The translations under genes and the position numbers were made by a program. The notes under the pieces were generated by a model. That model was given only the letters and a program-made list of their open reading frames with translations, was not told the DNA's origin and searched no databases. A stretch of DNA of 64,000 nt, from NCBI GenBank assembly GCA_003552625.1, contig PUNM01000064.1:1-64000 (forward strand), in the 5' to 3' direction. This document shows, one piece after another, positions 20,620-29,728 of the stretch (within the stretch, counting starts at the first letter, position 1; every line of letters starts with the position of its first letter). This DNA comes from Ectothiorhodospiraceae bacterium (GTDB taxonomy: Bacteria; Pseudomonadota; Gammaproteobacteria; Nitrococcales; Halorhodospiraceae).

Positions 20620-23600
20620 ATGGCGCGCGTGCGATGGGCGACGCTCGGGCGGTTGCTGGGCTACCTGGTGGCAGGGGTGGTTCTCCTCGGCCTGGGGCTG
20701 CGAGCGGTCGTCTGGTGGGGGCCGGATCTCTCCGAGCCGGCCCAACGCTGGCTGGCTCCGTACCTGCCCGTGGCGGTCGAGGTCGAAACCCTGGTTCCGG
20801 TCTGGGATTCCCTCTGGCCGGGGCTGGAGGCCCGCGGCGTCGAGGTTGCCGACGGTTCCACGCGGCTGAGTGCGCAGAGCGTGCGGCTGCAGCCGGCCCC
20901 CGGCGCTTCGCTTCGGGCGCAGCGGCCGGTTCTGCAACGGGTGGCGATCCGTGAGGCGGATCTCCATCTGGATGCGGCGGGGCTGTTGCGACAGGCCAGG
21001 GCGGACGGCCCGCCCGGTGCCGAGCCGCTGCAGGTGCTCCCGCGCGGTCCGGCCATCGACTGGGTCGAGGGCCTGCCGCGGAACCTCAGCGTCGAGGGCC
21101 TCCGTCTCCATCTTCAGCCCCGGGAAGGGGCGGCCGAGCGCACGGCGGCCCTGCGGGTGATTGGCGAGCGCCGGGGCCGGACGGTCCGGCTCGCCGTGGG
21201 CGGTGCCGAGGATTCGCAGCGCCCGGGGGCCGGGTTCGCCGCCGACGCCGAGTGGTCCGCTGAACGGCCGGCGGCCCTGACCTGGCGCCTGGCGCTGGCC
21301 GATGAGCCCATCGCGCCGTGGAGCGCTCTGCTCCACGGCCGCCCCGCCACCGGCACCCTGGACGGCGGAGTCGCCGGACGGATCGAGCGGGGGCGGCTGC
21401 AGGCGTTGGAGGGCCGGCTGCATGGGCACGATCTGGGCACATCGGCCCGCCGCCCCTTCCCGGCGCTGGCGGGCTGGGAGGCGAGCGCGGCGTTCGCGGG
21501 ACAGTCGGTGCGCCTGGAAGTTGGCGCGCAGGGGACGGCCATCGACCTCCCCTGGCTCTTTGGCGCGCCGCTGCCGCTGGAGCGGGCCGAGGCGCAGGCG
21601 GTCGGGCGCTGGAGCCCGGAGGGCCACTTCCAGCTGGCCACCGAGCGCCTGCGCGTGGCCAATGCCGATCTCACCGCGAGCGGGGATTTTCGCCTGCAGT
21701 ACACCGGCGAGGCGCCGGAGCTCTTCCTCCGCGCCACGGCGGAGGGTGCGCGCGCCGAGCGGGTGCCTGACTACGTCCCCGCCGGGGTCACGCCGGTGGA
21801 GGTGCAGCAGTGGCTGCGCCGCGCCCTGGAGCGCGGCGCGATCCCGCGCGCCGACCTGCTTCTTGCCGGGGACCCGCGGGACTTTCCCTTCGACGGTGGC
21901 GAGGGCGTCTTCGATGTCCGCGCCGCGGTAACCGACGGGCGGCTGCAGTTCGATCCGGAGTGGCCGCGGATCACCGATATCGACGCCCAGCTGCGCTTCC
22001 ACAACGCCCGTATGACCATTGAGGGCCGCGGTCGGACCAACGGCGCGCAGCTCCAGGACGTGCGGGTCGCCATCGCCGATCTGCGCGAGCCCGTCCTGGA
22101 GGTGAGCGGGCGGGCGGCGGCGGATGCCGGCCAGGGGCTGGCCTACCTGGCCGCGAGCCCGATGGGCCGCGAGTGGATCGGGGATCCGGTGGCTCTGCAC
22201 GGCCGTGGGCCGATGACCGTGGATCTGGACTTCCACCTCCCCCTGGAGCATGCCCATGGGGAGACGCTGCTGCTCAACGGCCGGGTCGACCTTGCCGGTG
22301 TAACGGCCGGTATCGCCCCGTGGTTCGAGGCAGAGGACCTGCGCGGGGCGCTGCGCTTTGACGCCGCCGGCCTGGAGAGCGTCGGCCCCATCCATGGCCG
22401 CTGGGGAGGAGAGCCGGCGCGGATCCGGGTAGACCGTCAGGAGCGGGACGGGTGGCCGGAGTTGCGCCTGCGGGCTGAGGCCTTCGGCTCGCCCGGAACG
22501 CTGCTCGCGTTTCTCGACGACGATCCGGCGTGGATCCAGGGCGCCGCCCCGTGGCAGGTGGAGGCCCGATTGCCGGCGTTCCAGCCCCGGCCCCGGCCTC
22601 TGGCTGTCGATCTGAGCGTGCGTTCCAGCCTCGCCGGGCTCGGACTCGACATGCCGCAGCCCATAGGGTTGGCGGCGCCGGCGCAGCGACCGCTGCGGAT
22701 CGATGTCGGCTTTACCGATCGCGGTCTGGAGTCGTACTGGCTGCGCTACGGCGACATCCTGCGTGCCGGGGCGGCGGCGGACGAACAGGGCCGGCCCGCG
22801 ACGATGTCCGTGGTCCTCGGGGATGCAGCGCCGCGGCTGCCCGAGCGCGGCGTGCGGCTGCACGGGACGCTCGAGCGCCTGGATCTGAGTGCCTGGCAGC
22901 ACTGGCTGCGCCGCCACCAGCCGTGGCAGCTGGGGAACGGGGCGACGGCCGGCGACTGGGCGTTGCCCCGGCCGCTGGCGGCCCACCTGCGCATTGCGGA
23001 TCTGCACTGGGCGGGGCGCCGTTACGGGGCGCAGACCGCCGCCGCCGAGCTCCAGGAGGACGGAACCGGACGGATCGGTCTGCGCGGGGATCTCGTCGAA
23101 GGGACCGTGCGCCGGGGTGAGGCGGCAGGGCCGGTGACCGTCAGCCTCCGCCACCTGGACCTGCCGGCCGTGGTGGGACGCGAGCCGGAGCGCACGCCAG
23201 AGCCTATTGAGGCGCTGGCGGAGCGCCCGGCCCGGCCCGAGGCGTGGCCGGTGCTGCGGGCCCATGTGGGCCAGTTGCGCATTGACGCAAGGACCGTGGG
23301 GAGCGTGCGTATCGCCGGCGAGCCCCGGGACGGCGTCTACTACGTGGATCAGGCCCAGCTGCGCGGTACGGCCGTGGAGGCCTCGCTCAGCGGGGAGTGG
23401 GACAGCAGCGGAACGCGCATCGGCGGGCGGCTGCGCGCCGACGATGTGGCGGATCTGCAGAGCCTGCTCGGTGCCCCCCGGGCGGTGATCCTCGCCGATG
23501 TGGATCTGGTCGGCGATCTGAGCTGGTCGGGGCCGCCCTGGGCCTTTGCGCTGGAGCGGATGGAAGGCGGGCTGGCGCTGAACATGCGCGATGGCCGCAT

Positions 23601-24051
23601 TACCACGGTGGAGCCCGGTGCCGGGCGGCTCGTCGGCCTGCTCGGCCTGCGCATGCTGCCGCGACGGATCCTGCTCGATTTCGGTGACTTCTTCGGCGAA
23701 GGGTTCGCCTTCGACACGCTGGAGGCGCGCATGGTTGCCGGCGATGGGCGGGCCCATGTGGAAACCTTCGCCATCGTCGGGCCGGCCGCCCGCGTTACCA
23801 TTGAGGGGAGCATGGATCTCGCGGCGCGCATGTATGATAACCGCATCTCGGTGGAGCCGCGGGTCGGCGCCACCCTGCCATGGATTGGCGCCATCCTCGG
23901 CGGCGGCGTCGGCGCCGTCGGGGGAGCGCTGGCCGATCAGTTGCTCGGCGAGGGCTTCGATCGTGCAGCCGCGGTGCACTACCGACTACGGGGGGCTTGG
24001 ACAGAGCCCGAGGTCTTCAGGCTGGGAGTCGAGGATGGAACAGAGCAGTAA
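20620..24051 (+). CDS. yhdP: YhdP family envelope phospholipid-transport protein (AsmA-like)
   Basis: A large AsmA-like protein of 1143 residues, anchored in the inner membrane by one N-terminal segment (about residues 10-27) with a long periplasmic beta-groove region. YhdP of E. coli helps move phospholipid from the inner to the outer membrane. The length is close to the ~1250 residues of E. coli, and the C-terminus contains the usual stretch of hydrophobic residues around the glycine-rich ILGGGVGAVGG. It lies between rng and the nitrilase gene, as in many gammaproteobacteria. The start of the next gene overlaps its last 17 nt. Confidence 0.88.
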   Translation: MARVRWATLGRLLGYLVAGVVLLGLGLRAVVWWGPDLSEPAQRWLAPYLPVAVEVETLVPVWDSLWPGLEARGVEVADGSTRLSAQSVRLQPAPGASLRAQRPVLQRVAIREADLHLDAAGLLRQARADGPPGAEPLQVLPRGPAIDWVEGLPRNLSVEGLRLHLQPREGAAERTAALRVIGERRGRTVRLAVGGAEDSQRPGAGFAADAEWSAERPAALTWRLALADEPIAPWSALLHGRPATGTLDGGVAGRIERGRLQALEGRLHGHDLGTSARRPFPALAGWEASAAFAGQSVRLEVGAQGTAIDLPWLFGAPLPLERAEAQAVGRWSPEGHFQLATERLRVANADLTASGDFRLQYTGEAPELFLRATAEGARAERVPDYVPAGVTPVEVQQWLRRALERGAIPRADLLLAGDPRDFPFDGGEGVFDVRAAVTDGRLQFDPEWPRITDIDAQLRFHNARMTIEGRGRTNGAQLQDVRVAIADLREPVLEVSGRAAADAGQGLAYLAASPMGREWIGDPVALHGRGPMTVDLDFHLPLEHAHGETLLLNGRVDLAGVTAGIAPWFEAEDLRGALRFDAAGLESVGPIHGRWGGEPARIRVDRQERDGWPELRLRAEAFGSPGTLLAFLDDDPAWIQGAAPWQVEARLPAFQPRPRPLAVDLSVRSSLAGLGLDMPQPIGLAAPAQRPLRIDVGFTDRGLESYWLRYGDILRAGAAADEQGRPATMSVVLGDAAPRLPERGVRLHGTLERLDLSAWQHWLRRHQPWQLGNGATAGDWALPRPLAAHLRIADLHWAGRRYGAQTAAAELQEDGTGRIGLRGDLVEGTVRRGEAAGPVTVSLRHLDLPAVVGREPERTPEPIEALAERPARPEAWPVLRAHVGQLRIDARTVGSVRIAGEPRDGVYYVDQAQLRGTAVEASLSGEWDSSGTRIGGRLRADDVADLQSLLGAPRAVILADVDLVGDLSWSGPPWAFALERMEGGLALNMRDGRITTVEPGAGRLVGLLGLRMLPRRILLDFGDFFGEGFAFDTLEARMVAGDGRAHVETFAIVGPAARVTIEGSMDLAARMYDNRISVEPRVGATLPWIGAILGGGVGAVGGALADQLLGEGFDRAAAVHYRLRGAWTEPEVFRLGVEDGTEQ

Positions 24052-24892
24052 CGCCGGCGCGAGTGCCGGCAGCGCCAATACCGGGCGGTACCGGGTGGGG
24101 GCCGTGCAGATGGCCTCCGGGCCGCACGTGGAGGCGAATCTGGAGGAGGCCGGGCGGCTGATCGCCGAGGCGGCGGCGGCTGGGGCGCAGCTGGTGGTCC
24201 TGCCGGAGAACTTCGCGATCATGGGCTATCAGGACACGGACAAGCTGCGCCACGCGGAGCCGGATGGCGCCGGTCCGATCCAGTCGTTCCTTGCCGGGCA
24301 GGCGCGGGAGCACCGGGTGCTGCTCGTCGGTGGCACCGTCCCGCTGGAAGGGGAGAGCGCGGAGCGCGTCCGCCCGGCAACGCCGGTCTACGGCCCGGAG
24401 GGAGAGCGGCTCGGCTGCTACGACAAGATCCACCTCTTCGACGTCCAGGTGGGTCCGGATGAGGCGTACCGGGAGTCGGCCACCCAGCAGCCCGGGGCGC
24501 AGCCGCTGGTACTTGATACCCCGCTCGGCCGGCTCGGCGTGGCGGTCTGCTACGATCTACGCTTTCCCGAGCTCTTCCGGGCGATGGCCGAGCAGGGCAT
24601 GGAGATTCTTGCCGTCCCCTCCGCCTTTACGGCGGTCACCGGGGAGGCGCACTGGAGCGTGCTGGTTCGCGCCCGCGCCATCGAGAACCTCTGCTACGTG
24701 GTGGCCCCGAACCAGGGGGGGTACCATGTCAACGGGCGCGAGACCCACGGCGAGAGCATGATCGTGGACCCGTGGGGGAGCGTGCTCAAGCGTCTGGAAC
24801 GCGGCGCCGGGGTGATCGTCAGCGACGTCAACCTCGGCCGTCTTCACGAGATCCGGGGGCGTTTCCCGGCTCTCCGTCACCGCAGGCTGTGA
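24035..24892 (+). CDS. carbon-nitrogen hydrolase (Nit1-like, deaminated glutathione amidase type)
   Basis: A 285-residue nitrilase-superfamily enzyme with the complete Glu-Lys-Cys triad: Glu58 in LPENFA, Lys131 in CYDKIHLFD and Cys172 in VCYDLRFPEL. These motifs fit the Nit1/YbeM branch, known to repair deaminated glutathione. That exact substrate is an inference. The ATG at 24035 overlaps the end of yhdP by 17 nt. It precedes tldD, a conserved neighbour. Confidence 0.9.
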   Translation: MEQSSNAGASAGSANTGRYRVGAVQMASGPHVEANLEEAGRLIAEAAAAGAQLVVLPENFAIMGYQDTDKLRHAEPDGAGPIQSFLAGQAREHRVLLVGGTVPLEGESAERVRPATPVYGPEGERLGCYDKIHLFDVQVGPDEAYRESATQQPGAQPLVLDTPLGRLGVAVCYDLRFPELFRAMAEQGMEILAVPSAFTAVTGEAHWSVLVRARAIENLCYVVAPNQGGYHVNGRETHGESMIVDPWGSVLKRLERGAGVIVSDVNLGRLHEIRGRFPALRHRRL

Positions 24893-24904
24893 GGTTTACC
24901 GACT

Positions 24905-26374
24905 ATGCAGCGTGATACCGTCGCATCGCCGATCGACGAGACGCTCCGCCAGGCCGAGGCCGATCTTCTTGCCCCCGCCGGCCTGGACGAGCAGGGGCTC
25001 GACGCAGTCTTCTCCCGGCTCCTGCGCCCCGGCGTCGACTTTGCCGATCTCTACTTCCAGGCCTCCCGGCGCGAGGCGTGGGTCCTGGAGGACGGCATCG
25101 TCCGCGAGGGCAGCCGCAGCCGGGATCGCGGCGTCGGGGCCCGGGCGGTCAGCGGCGAGACCACGGGCTTCGCCTACTGCGACGAAATCGACTTGCCGGC
25201 GCTGCTGGACGCCTCCCGCGCCGCCGGGGTGGTTGCCCGCAGCGGCGGCGCTCGGGCGCTGAGCCCCTTCCGCAGCGGTTCCGGCCGCGCCCTCTACCGC
25301 GGCGACGACCCGCTGGCCAGCCTCGACGCGGACGCCAAGGTAGCGTTGCTCCACCGGGCGGAGAAGGCGGCGCGGGACGTGGACCCGCGCATCGAGCACG
25401 TGGTGGTCAGCCTCGCCGGCGCCCACGACACCATCCTTGTGGCCAGTTCCGAGGGCGATTGGGCGGCGGATATCCGGCCGCTGGTGCGGATCAATGTCTC
25501 CGTGCTCGCCGTCTCCGGCGATCGGCGGGAGAGCGGCGCCTCCGGCGGCGGCGGCCGCTACAGCTACAGCCGCTTCGTCGAGGCGGACCGGGTGGAGGCG
25601 TACGCCCGTGAGGCGGCCCGTCAGGCGCTGGTCAATCTCGAGGCCGAAGACGCCCCGGCGGGCCACCTGCCGGTGGTTCTCGGCCCGGGCTGGCCCGGCG
25701 TGCTGCTGCACGAGGCCGTGGGCCACGGCCTGGAGGGCGATTTCAACCGCAAGGGCACCTCGGCCTTCAGCGGGCGGATCGGTGAGCGGGTCGCCTCACC
25801 GCTGTGCACCGTGGTCGATGACGGCACCCTGGCGGAGCGCCGCGGCTCCCTGAATATCGACGATGAGGGCCATCCGACGCAGTGCAACACCCTGATCCAG
25901 GAGGGGGTGCTGACCGGCTACATGCAGGATCGGCTCAATGCCGGGCTGATGGGGCAGGAGCGCACCGGCAACGCCCGGCGCGAGTCCTACGCCCACCTGC
26001 CGATGCCGCGGATGACCAACACCTACATGCTGCCCGGCTCCGACGATCCGGCCTCGATCATCGGCTCCGTGGACCGTGGGCTCTACGCGGTCCACTTCGG
26101 CGGCGGCCAGGTGGATATCACCTCGGGCAAGTTCGTTTTCTCGGCCAGCGAGGCGTACTGGATCGAGAACGGCCGCATCCAGCACCCGGTCAAGGGCGCG
26201 ACGCTCATCGGCAACGGGCCCGATGTCCTGACCCGGGTCAGCCGGGTCGGCAACGACCTGCAGCTCGACAGCGGGATCGGGGTCTGCGGTAAGGAGGGGC
26301 AGAGCCTGCCCGTCGGTGTCGGCCAGCCGACCCTGCTGGTCGACGGCATGACGGTGGGTGGAACGCAGGCCTGA
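24905..26374 (+). CDS. tldD: metalloprotease TldD
   Basis: The catalytic subunit of the TldD-TldE protease, which processes modified peptides (microcin B17 and PQQ-like precursors in other species) and unfolded peptides. The zinc motif HEAVGH lies near residue 270 within [14 protein letters not shown], and the C-terminal [15 protein letters not shown] is typical. The 489 residues agree with the family. It is 22 nt upstream of tldE. No RiPP precursor or biosynthetic gene is evident nearby, so a general housekeeping role is likeliest. Confidence 0.95.
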   Translation: MQRDTVASPIDETLRQAEADLLAPAGLDEQGLDAVFSRLLRPGVDFADLYFQASRREAWVLEDGIVREGSRSRDRGVGARAVSGETTGFAYCDEIDLPALLDASRAAGVVARSGGARALSPFRSGSGRALYRGDDPLASLDADAKVALLHRAEKAARDVDPRIEHVVVSLAGAHDTILVASSEGDWAADIRPLVRINVSVLAVSGDRRESGASGGGGRYSYSRFVEADRVEAYAREAARQALVNLEAEDAPAGHLPVVLGPGWPGVLLHEAVGHGLEGDFNRKGTSAFSGRIGERVASPLCTVVDDGTLAERRGSLNIDDEGHPTQCNTLIQEGVLTGYMQDRLNAGLMGQERTGNARRESYAHLPMPRMTNTYMLPGSDDPASIIGSVDRGLYAVHFGGGQVDITSGKFVFSASEAYWIENGRIQHPVKGATLIGNGPDVLTRVSRVGNDLQLDSGIGVCGKEGQSLPVGVGQPTLLVDGMTVGGTQA

Positions 26375-26396
26375 TTCAACGGTAATGCGAGGATTT

Positions 26397-27740
26397 ATGT
26401 CTGAAGACCGCAATGAGCTTCCCGCCGCCGCCACGCTCGAGCAACGCATCGAGCAGGCCCTGGATGAGGCCCGCCGGCACGGGGCGGAGGCGGCCGAGGC
26501 GGCCTGCTCCGGGGACGTGGGGCTGTCGGTGAACGTCCGCAAAGGGGCGATCGATACGCTGGAGCACCACCGCAACCGGGATCTGGCGGTGAGTGTCTAC
26601 TTCGGCGGGCGCAAGGGCAGCGCCAACTCGGGCGACCTCTCCGCGGAAGCCGTGCGGGAAGCCGTGCAGGCGGCCTGCGATATCGCGCGTTACACCTCGG
26701 AAGACCCGGCCAACGGTCTGGCTCCGGCCGAGCGCATGGCCGTCGATCCGCCGGATCTCGATCTGGACCACCCGTGGGGCATTACGCCGGAGGAGGCCGT
26801 TGAGCGCGCTCGCGCCTGTGAGGAGGCGGCGCTGGAGGCCGACCGCCGCATCGAGAATACCGAGGGCGCCGGCGTCAGCGTCCACCGCGGGCTCCACGCC
26901 TACGGCAATAGCCACGGCTTCCTGTCGGTCCTGCCCGAGACCCGCCATGGGGTCCACTGTGTCGCCGTGGCCGGGCACGGCGAGGACATGCAGCGCGACT
27001 ACTGGTACACCGTGGCCCGGGATCCCAACGGCCTCGAGGGGGCTAGTGCCGTGGGGCGCCGCGCCGCCGAACGGGCGACGGCCCGTCTCGGCGCCGATAG
27101 CGTGAGTACCGAGCGCGTGCCGGTGCTCTTCGAGGCCGCCGTGGCCCGGGGGCTGATCGGCCACCTGGTGGGGGCGGTCAAGGGCAGCGCCCTCTACCGG
27201 CGGGCCTCCTTCCTCGTGGATCGCCTCGGTGAGCAGCTCTTCCCGGCCTGGATGCAGATGGTCGAGCGGCCGCACATCCCGCGCGCCCTGGGCAGCGCCG
27301 CCTTCGACGCCGAGGGCGTGGCCACGGCGGATTCCCCGCTCATCGCTGACGGCGTCCTGCGCCGCTACGTGCTGGATAGCTACTCCGCCCGGCGCATGGG
27401 GCTGGAGACCACCGCCAACGCCGGGGGCATCCATAACCTCGAGGTACAGTCCGGCCCCGACGATTTCGACAGCCTGGTCCGGCGCATGGGGCGCGGACTG
27501 ATCGTCACCGAGCTCATGGGCCAGGGCGTGAACCTGGTTACCGGGGATTACTCCCGGGGGGCCGCCGGCTTCTGGGTGGAGAACGGGCAGGTCGATCGGC
27601 CCGTCCAGGAGGTCACCATCGCCGGGCACCTCGGAGATCTCTTCGCCGGCATCCAGGCGGTGGGCGCCGATGTCGATCGGCGGGGGAATGTGCTCACCGG
27701 CTCGATCCTGATCGATGAAATGACGGTGGCGGGGAAATAG
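26397..27740 (+). CDS. pmbA: metalloprotease subunit TldE (PmbA)
   Basis: The partner of TldD. It has the same fold but no HExxxH zinc site, as expected for the non-catalytic subunit. From the ATG at 26397, preceded by GCGAGGA, it is 447 residues, the usual length. An upstream in-frame start near 26358 would overlap tldD and add 13 unconserved residues. TldD and TldE form a heterodimer that encloses the active site. Confidence 0.94.
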   Translation: MSEDRNELPAAATLEQRIEQALDEARRHGAEAAEAACSGDVGLSVNVRKGAIDTLEHHRNRDLAVSVYFGGRKGSANSGDLSAEAVREAVQAACDIARYTSEDPANGLAPAERMAVDPPDLDLDHPWGITPEEAVERARACEEAALEADRRIENTEGAGVSVHRGLHAYGNSHGFLSVLPETRHGVHCVAVAGHGEDMQRDYWYTVARDPNGLEGASAVGRRAAERATARLGADSVSTERVPVLFEAAVARGLIGHLVGAVKGSALYRRASFLVDRLGEQLFPAWMQMVERPHIPRALGSAAFDAEGVATADSPLIADGVLRRYVLDSYSARRMGLETTANAGGIHNLEVQSGPDDFDSLVRRMGRGLIVTELMGQGVNLVTGDYSRGAAGFWVENGQVDRPVQEVTIAGHLGDLFAGIQAVGADVDRRGNVLTGSILIDEMTVAGK

Positions 27741-27800
27741 GACAGACTGGCAATCAGGGTTCAGACGGAAACGGATGGGAACAGGGGAGAAAGGCGCACG

Positions 27801-28142
27801 ATGGGCTTGAAAAACCTGGTGCAACAGTGGCAGCAGAATGCTGCGGAGAAGCGGACGCCGTACGAGTATGGGGTACGGCTGCCCCTGCACGATGCCGCGA
27901 AGATCAAGGCGCTTGCCGAGATGTACCCGGGACGCACCGAGGAGGAGCTGATTACCGACATCCTCTCCGCCGCCCTGGACGATATCGAAGCGTCCTTCCC
28001 CTACGTGCAGGGCAAGCAGGTGATCGCCGAAGACGACCAGGGCGACCCCATCTACGAGGATGCCGGCCTGACGCCGGAGTTCAAGGAGCGCACCCGCCGA
28101 CACCTCAAGCAGCTGCGCGAGCAGCTGGAGGCTGCACCGTAA
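27801..28142 (+). CDS. small conserved protein (often labelled pilin assembly / type 1 pili tip component)
   Basis: A 113-residue acidic soluble protein with no signal peptide or membrane segment. Homologues in gammaproteobacteria are commonly labelled type 1 pili tip component or pilin assembly protein, but nothing here supports a pilus role: it lacks a secretion signal and no fimbrial genes are near. The C-terminus is helical and charged. It lies 60 nt after tldE and converges on the HPr gene. Function unknown. Confidence 0.7.
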   Translation: MGLKNLVQQWQQNAAEKRTPYEYGVRLPLHDAAKIKALAEMYPGRTEEELITDILSAALDDIEASFPYVQGKQVIAEDDQGDPIYEDAGLTPEFKERTRRHLKQLREQLEAAP

Positions 28143-28163
28143 AGGCGGAGGGGGTAGGGCGAT

Positions 28164-28186
28164 GCGCTGCGGGGGGTCCGCAGCGC
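28164..28186. terminator. bidirectional hairpin between convergent genes
   Basis: GCGCTGCGG and CCGCAGCGC form a perfect 9-bp stem with a GGGGT loop. It fills the 46-nt gap between two convergent genes. It lacks a T-run on either side, so it is a terminator-like structure rather than a canonical intrinsic terminator. Confidence 0.5.
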
Positions 28187-28188
28187 GG

Positions 28189-28470
28189 TCAGGCTTCGAC
28201 CCCCTCGCCGAAGCCGCTGGAGACGAGCTCCTCGAGGGCGTCGAGCAGGGCCTCGGCATCGTCCCCGTCGGCTTCCAGGGTGATCTGAGCCTTGTTGCCG
28301 GCGGCAAGCATCATCAGTCCCATGATGCTCTTCCCGTTGACCCGCTTGCCCCGGTACTCCACGTGGACCTCGGCCTCGTAGGCGCTGGCCACGGTCACGA
28401 AACGGGCTGCGGCCCGGGCGTGGAGCCCGAGACGATTATGGATGGTCGCTTCCCGGCGCACGGTGCTCAT
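28189..28470 (-). CDS. HPr family phosphocarrier protein
   Basis: Phosphocarrier of the regulatory PTS. The active histidine is His17 in NRLGLHARAAARF. A serine at position 47 in NGKSIMGLMML corresponds to the Ser46 phosphorylated by HPr kinase. That fits with the HPr kinase gene in the same operon. At 93 residues it is a normal stand-alone HPr/NPr. It is the last gene of the rpoN-side run and overlaps the EIIA gene by 4 nt (ATGA). No sugar EIIBC transporter is present in the window, so a regulatory role is likely. Confidence 0.92.
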   Translation of the reverse strand: MSTVRREATIHNRLGLHARAAARFVTVASAYEAEVHVEYRGKRVNGKSIMGLMMLAAGNKAQITLEADGDDAEALLDALEELVSSGFGEGVEA

Positions 28471-28868
28471 ATCGCCCCCGGATCATCGACCTGGAGGATG
28501 CCGGCGCGGCCGGCGGTGACCGCCGACTCGGCCATAGCGTCCAGGGTGCGCTCCGGGTAGTTGAATACCCGCAGGAGCATCGGCAGGTTGATCCCCGTGA
28601 CGATCCGGCAGTGCATGCCGGTGCCGGCGGCGACGGCGACATTCGCCGGGGTGGAGCCGTAGGCGTCGGTGAGCACCAGGGTCCCGGCGCCGTCGTCCAC
28701 GGCGCTCATCCACTCCCGCGCCTGCGCGGCCAGTTGCTCCATCTCGTCCTCGTTCATGACCTCCAGCGAGCGGGTCTGCAGCGGGCAGATGCCGAGGGTC
28801 CGCGACGCGGTGGCGAGGATCTCGCTGCCGACCCGCCGGTGAGCGACGATGAGCAGCCCGACCCTCAT
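28467..28868 (-). CDS. PTS mannose-type EIIA domain protein
   Basis: A stand-alone 133-residue EIIA of the mannose/fructose family. The phosphorylated histidine is His10 in GLLIVAHRRVG. No cognate EIIB, EIIC or EIID gene is present, so it most likely accepts phosphate from HPr as a sensor. This arrangement between rapZ and HPr is known in beta- and some gammaproteobacteria. The start overlaps the rapZ stop (ATGA). Confidence 0.88.
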   Translation of the reverse strand: MRVGLLIVAHRRVGSEILATASRTLGICPLQTRSLEVMNEDEMEQLAAQAREWMSAVDDGAGTLVLTDAYGSTPANVAVAAGTGMHCRIVTGINLPMLLRVFNYPERTLDAMAESAVTAGRAGILQVDDPGAI

Positions 28869-29728
28869 GAGAGCTCCCGATGGCGCAGGGTGATCGGGTT
28901 CCCCGTGGCCTCGAGCGCGGCGGCGAGCCGCTCGGCCAGATAGACGGAGCGGTGCTGGCCGCCGGTGCAGCCGATGGCCACCGTCAGGTAGCTGCGGCTG
29001 GAGGCCAGGTGAGCGGGCAGCCAGTGGGTGACCAGGGTGTGGATCTGCTCGTAGAGCGTCTCGGTCGCATCATGGGCCTCGAGGAAGTCGCGGACGCAGG
29101 TGTCGCGGCCGGTGAAGGCGCGCAGCCGTGGCTCCCAGTGGGGGTTGGGTAGGCAGCGGGCGTCGAAGACGTAGTCGGCGTCGGTGGGGACCCCGTGCTT
29201 GTAGCCGAAGGACTGGACCAGGATCGACAGCCCGTGGCGGTGATCGGTGAGCCGCTCGGTGATCAGGCTGCGCAGGTCGTGGACCGTGGTCCGCGAGGTG
29301 TCGATGCACCAATCGGCGTTCTCGCGCAGCGGTTCAAGCAGCTGCTGCTCCGTGCGCAGGGCGTCGGCGAGGGGGCGGTCGCCTTCGGCCAGGGGATGGC
29401 GGCGACGGGTCTCCGAGTAGCGGCGGATCAGGATCCGCTCCTCGGCGTAGAGGAAGAGGACCTCCGTCTCGATGCCCTGTTCCTGGAGTGACGCCCGGGT
29501 CTGCGGCAGGCACTGCAGGTCCCGCGCCGGGTTGCGGGCGTCGATGCCGACGGCGAAGCGTTCGCCGGTAGGCGCCTCGCTGACCAGGGCGTACTGGGCC
29601 AGCGAGGCGATGAGGCTCACCGGCAGGTTGTCGATGCAGTAGTAGCCGGCGTCCTCCAGCGTGTGCAAGGCCACACTCTTGCCGGAGCCGGACAGCCCGC
29701 TGACGATGACCAGGCGGATGGTGTTCAC
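28865..29728 (-). CDS. rapZ: RNase adapter protein RapZ
   Basis: Nucleotide-binding RNA adapter that in E. coli delivers GlmZ to RNase E and senses glucosamine-6-phosphate. The Walker A SGLSGSGKS spans residues 10-18, and the C-terminal RNA-binding domain contains SFGYKHGVP and GCTGGQHRSV. From the GTG at 29728 it has 287 residues, normal for the family. The GTG overlaps the stop of hprK. Its position next to ptsN is conserved in gammaproteobacteria. Confidence 0.95.
   Translation of the reverse strand: MNTIRLVIVSGLSGSGKSVALHTLEDAGYYCIDNLPVSLIASLAQYALVSEAPTGERFAVGIDARNPARDLQCLPQTRASLQEQGIETEVLFLYAEERILIRRYSETRRRHPLAEGDRPLADALRTEQQLLEPLRENADWCIDTSRTTVHDLRSLITERLTDHRHGLSILVQSFGYKHGVPTDADYVFDARCLPNPHWEPRLRAFTGRDTCVRDFLEAHDATETLYEQIHTLVTHWLPAHLASSRSYLTVAIGCTGGQHRSVYLAERLAAALEATGNPITLRHRELS

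Noticed and set aside
20542-23979. 1145-codon open frame on the minus strand opposite yhdP
   Set aside because: It is antisense to a clearly conserved gene, and its translation is low-complexity Arg/Pro/Gly/Ala/Gln sequence without motifs. Very high GC content in third positions keeps antisense frames open by chance.
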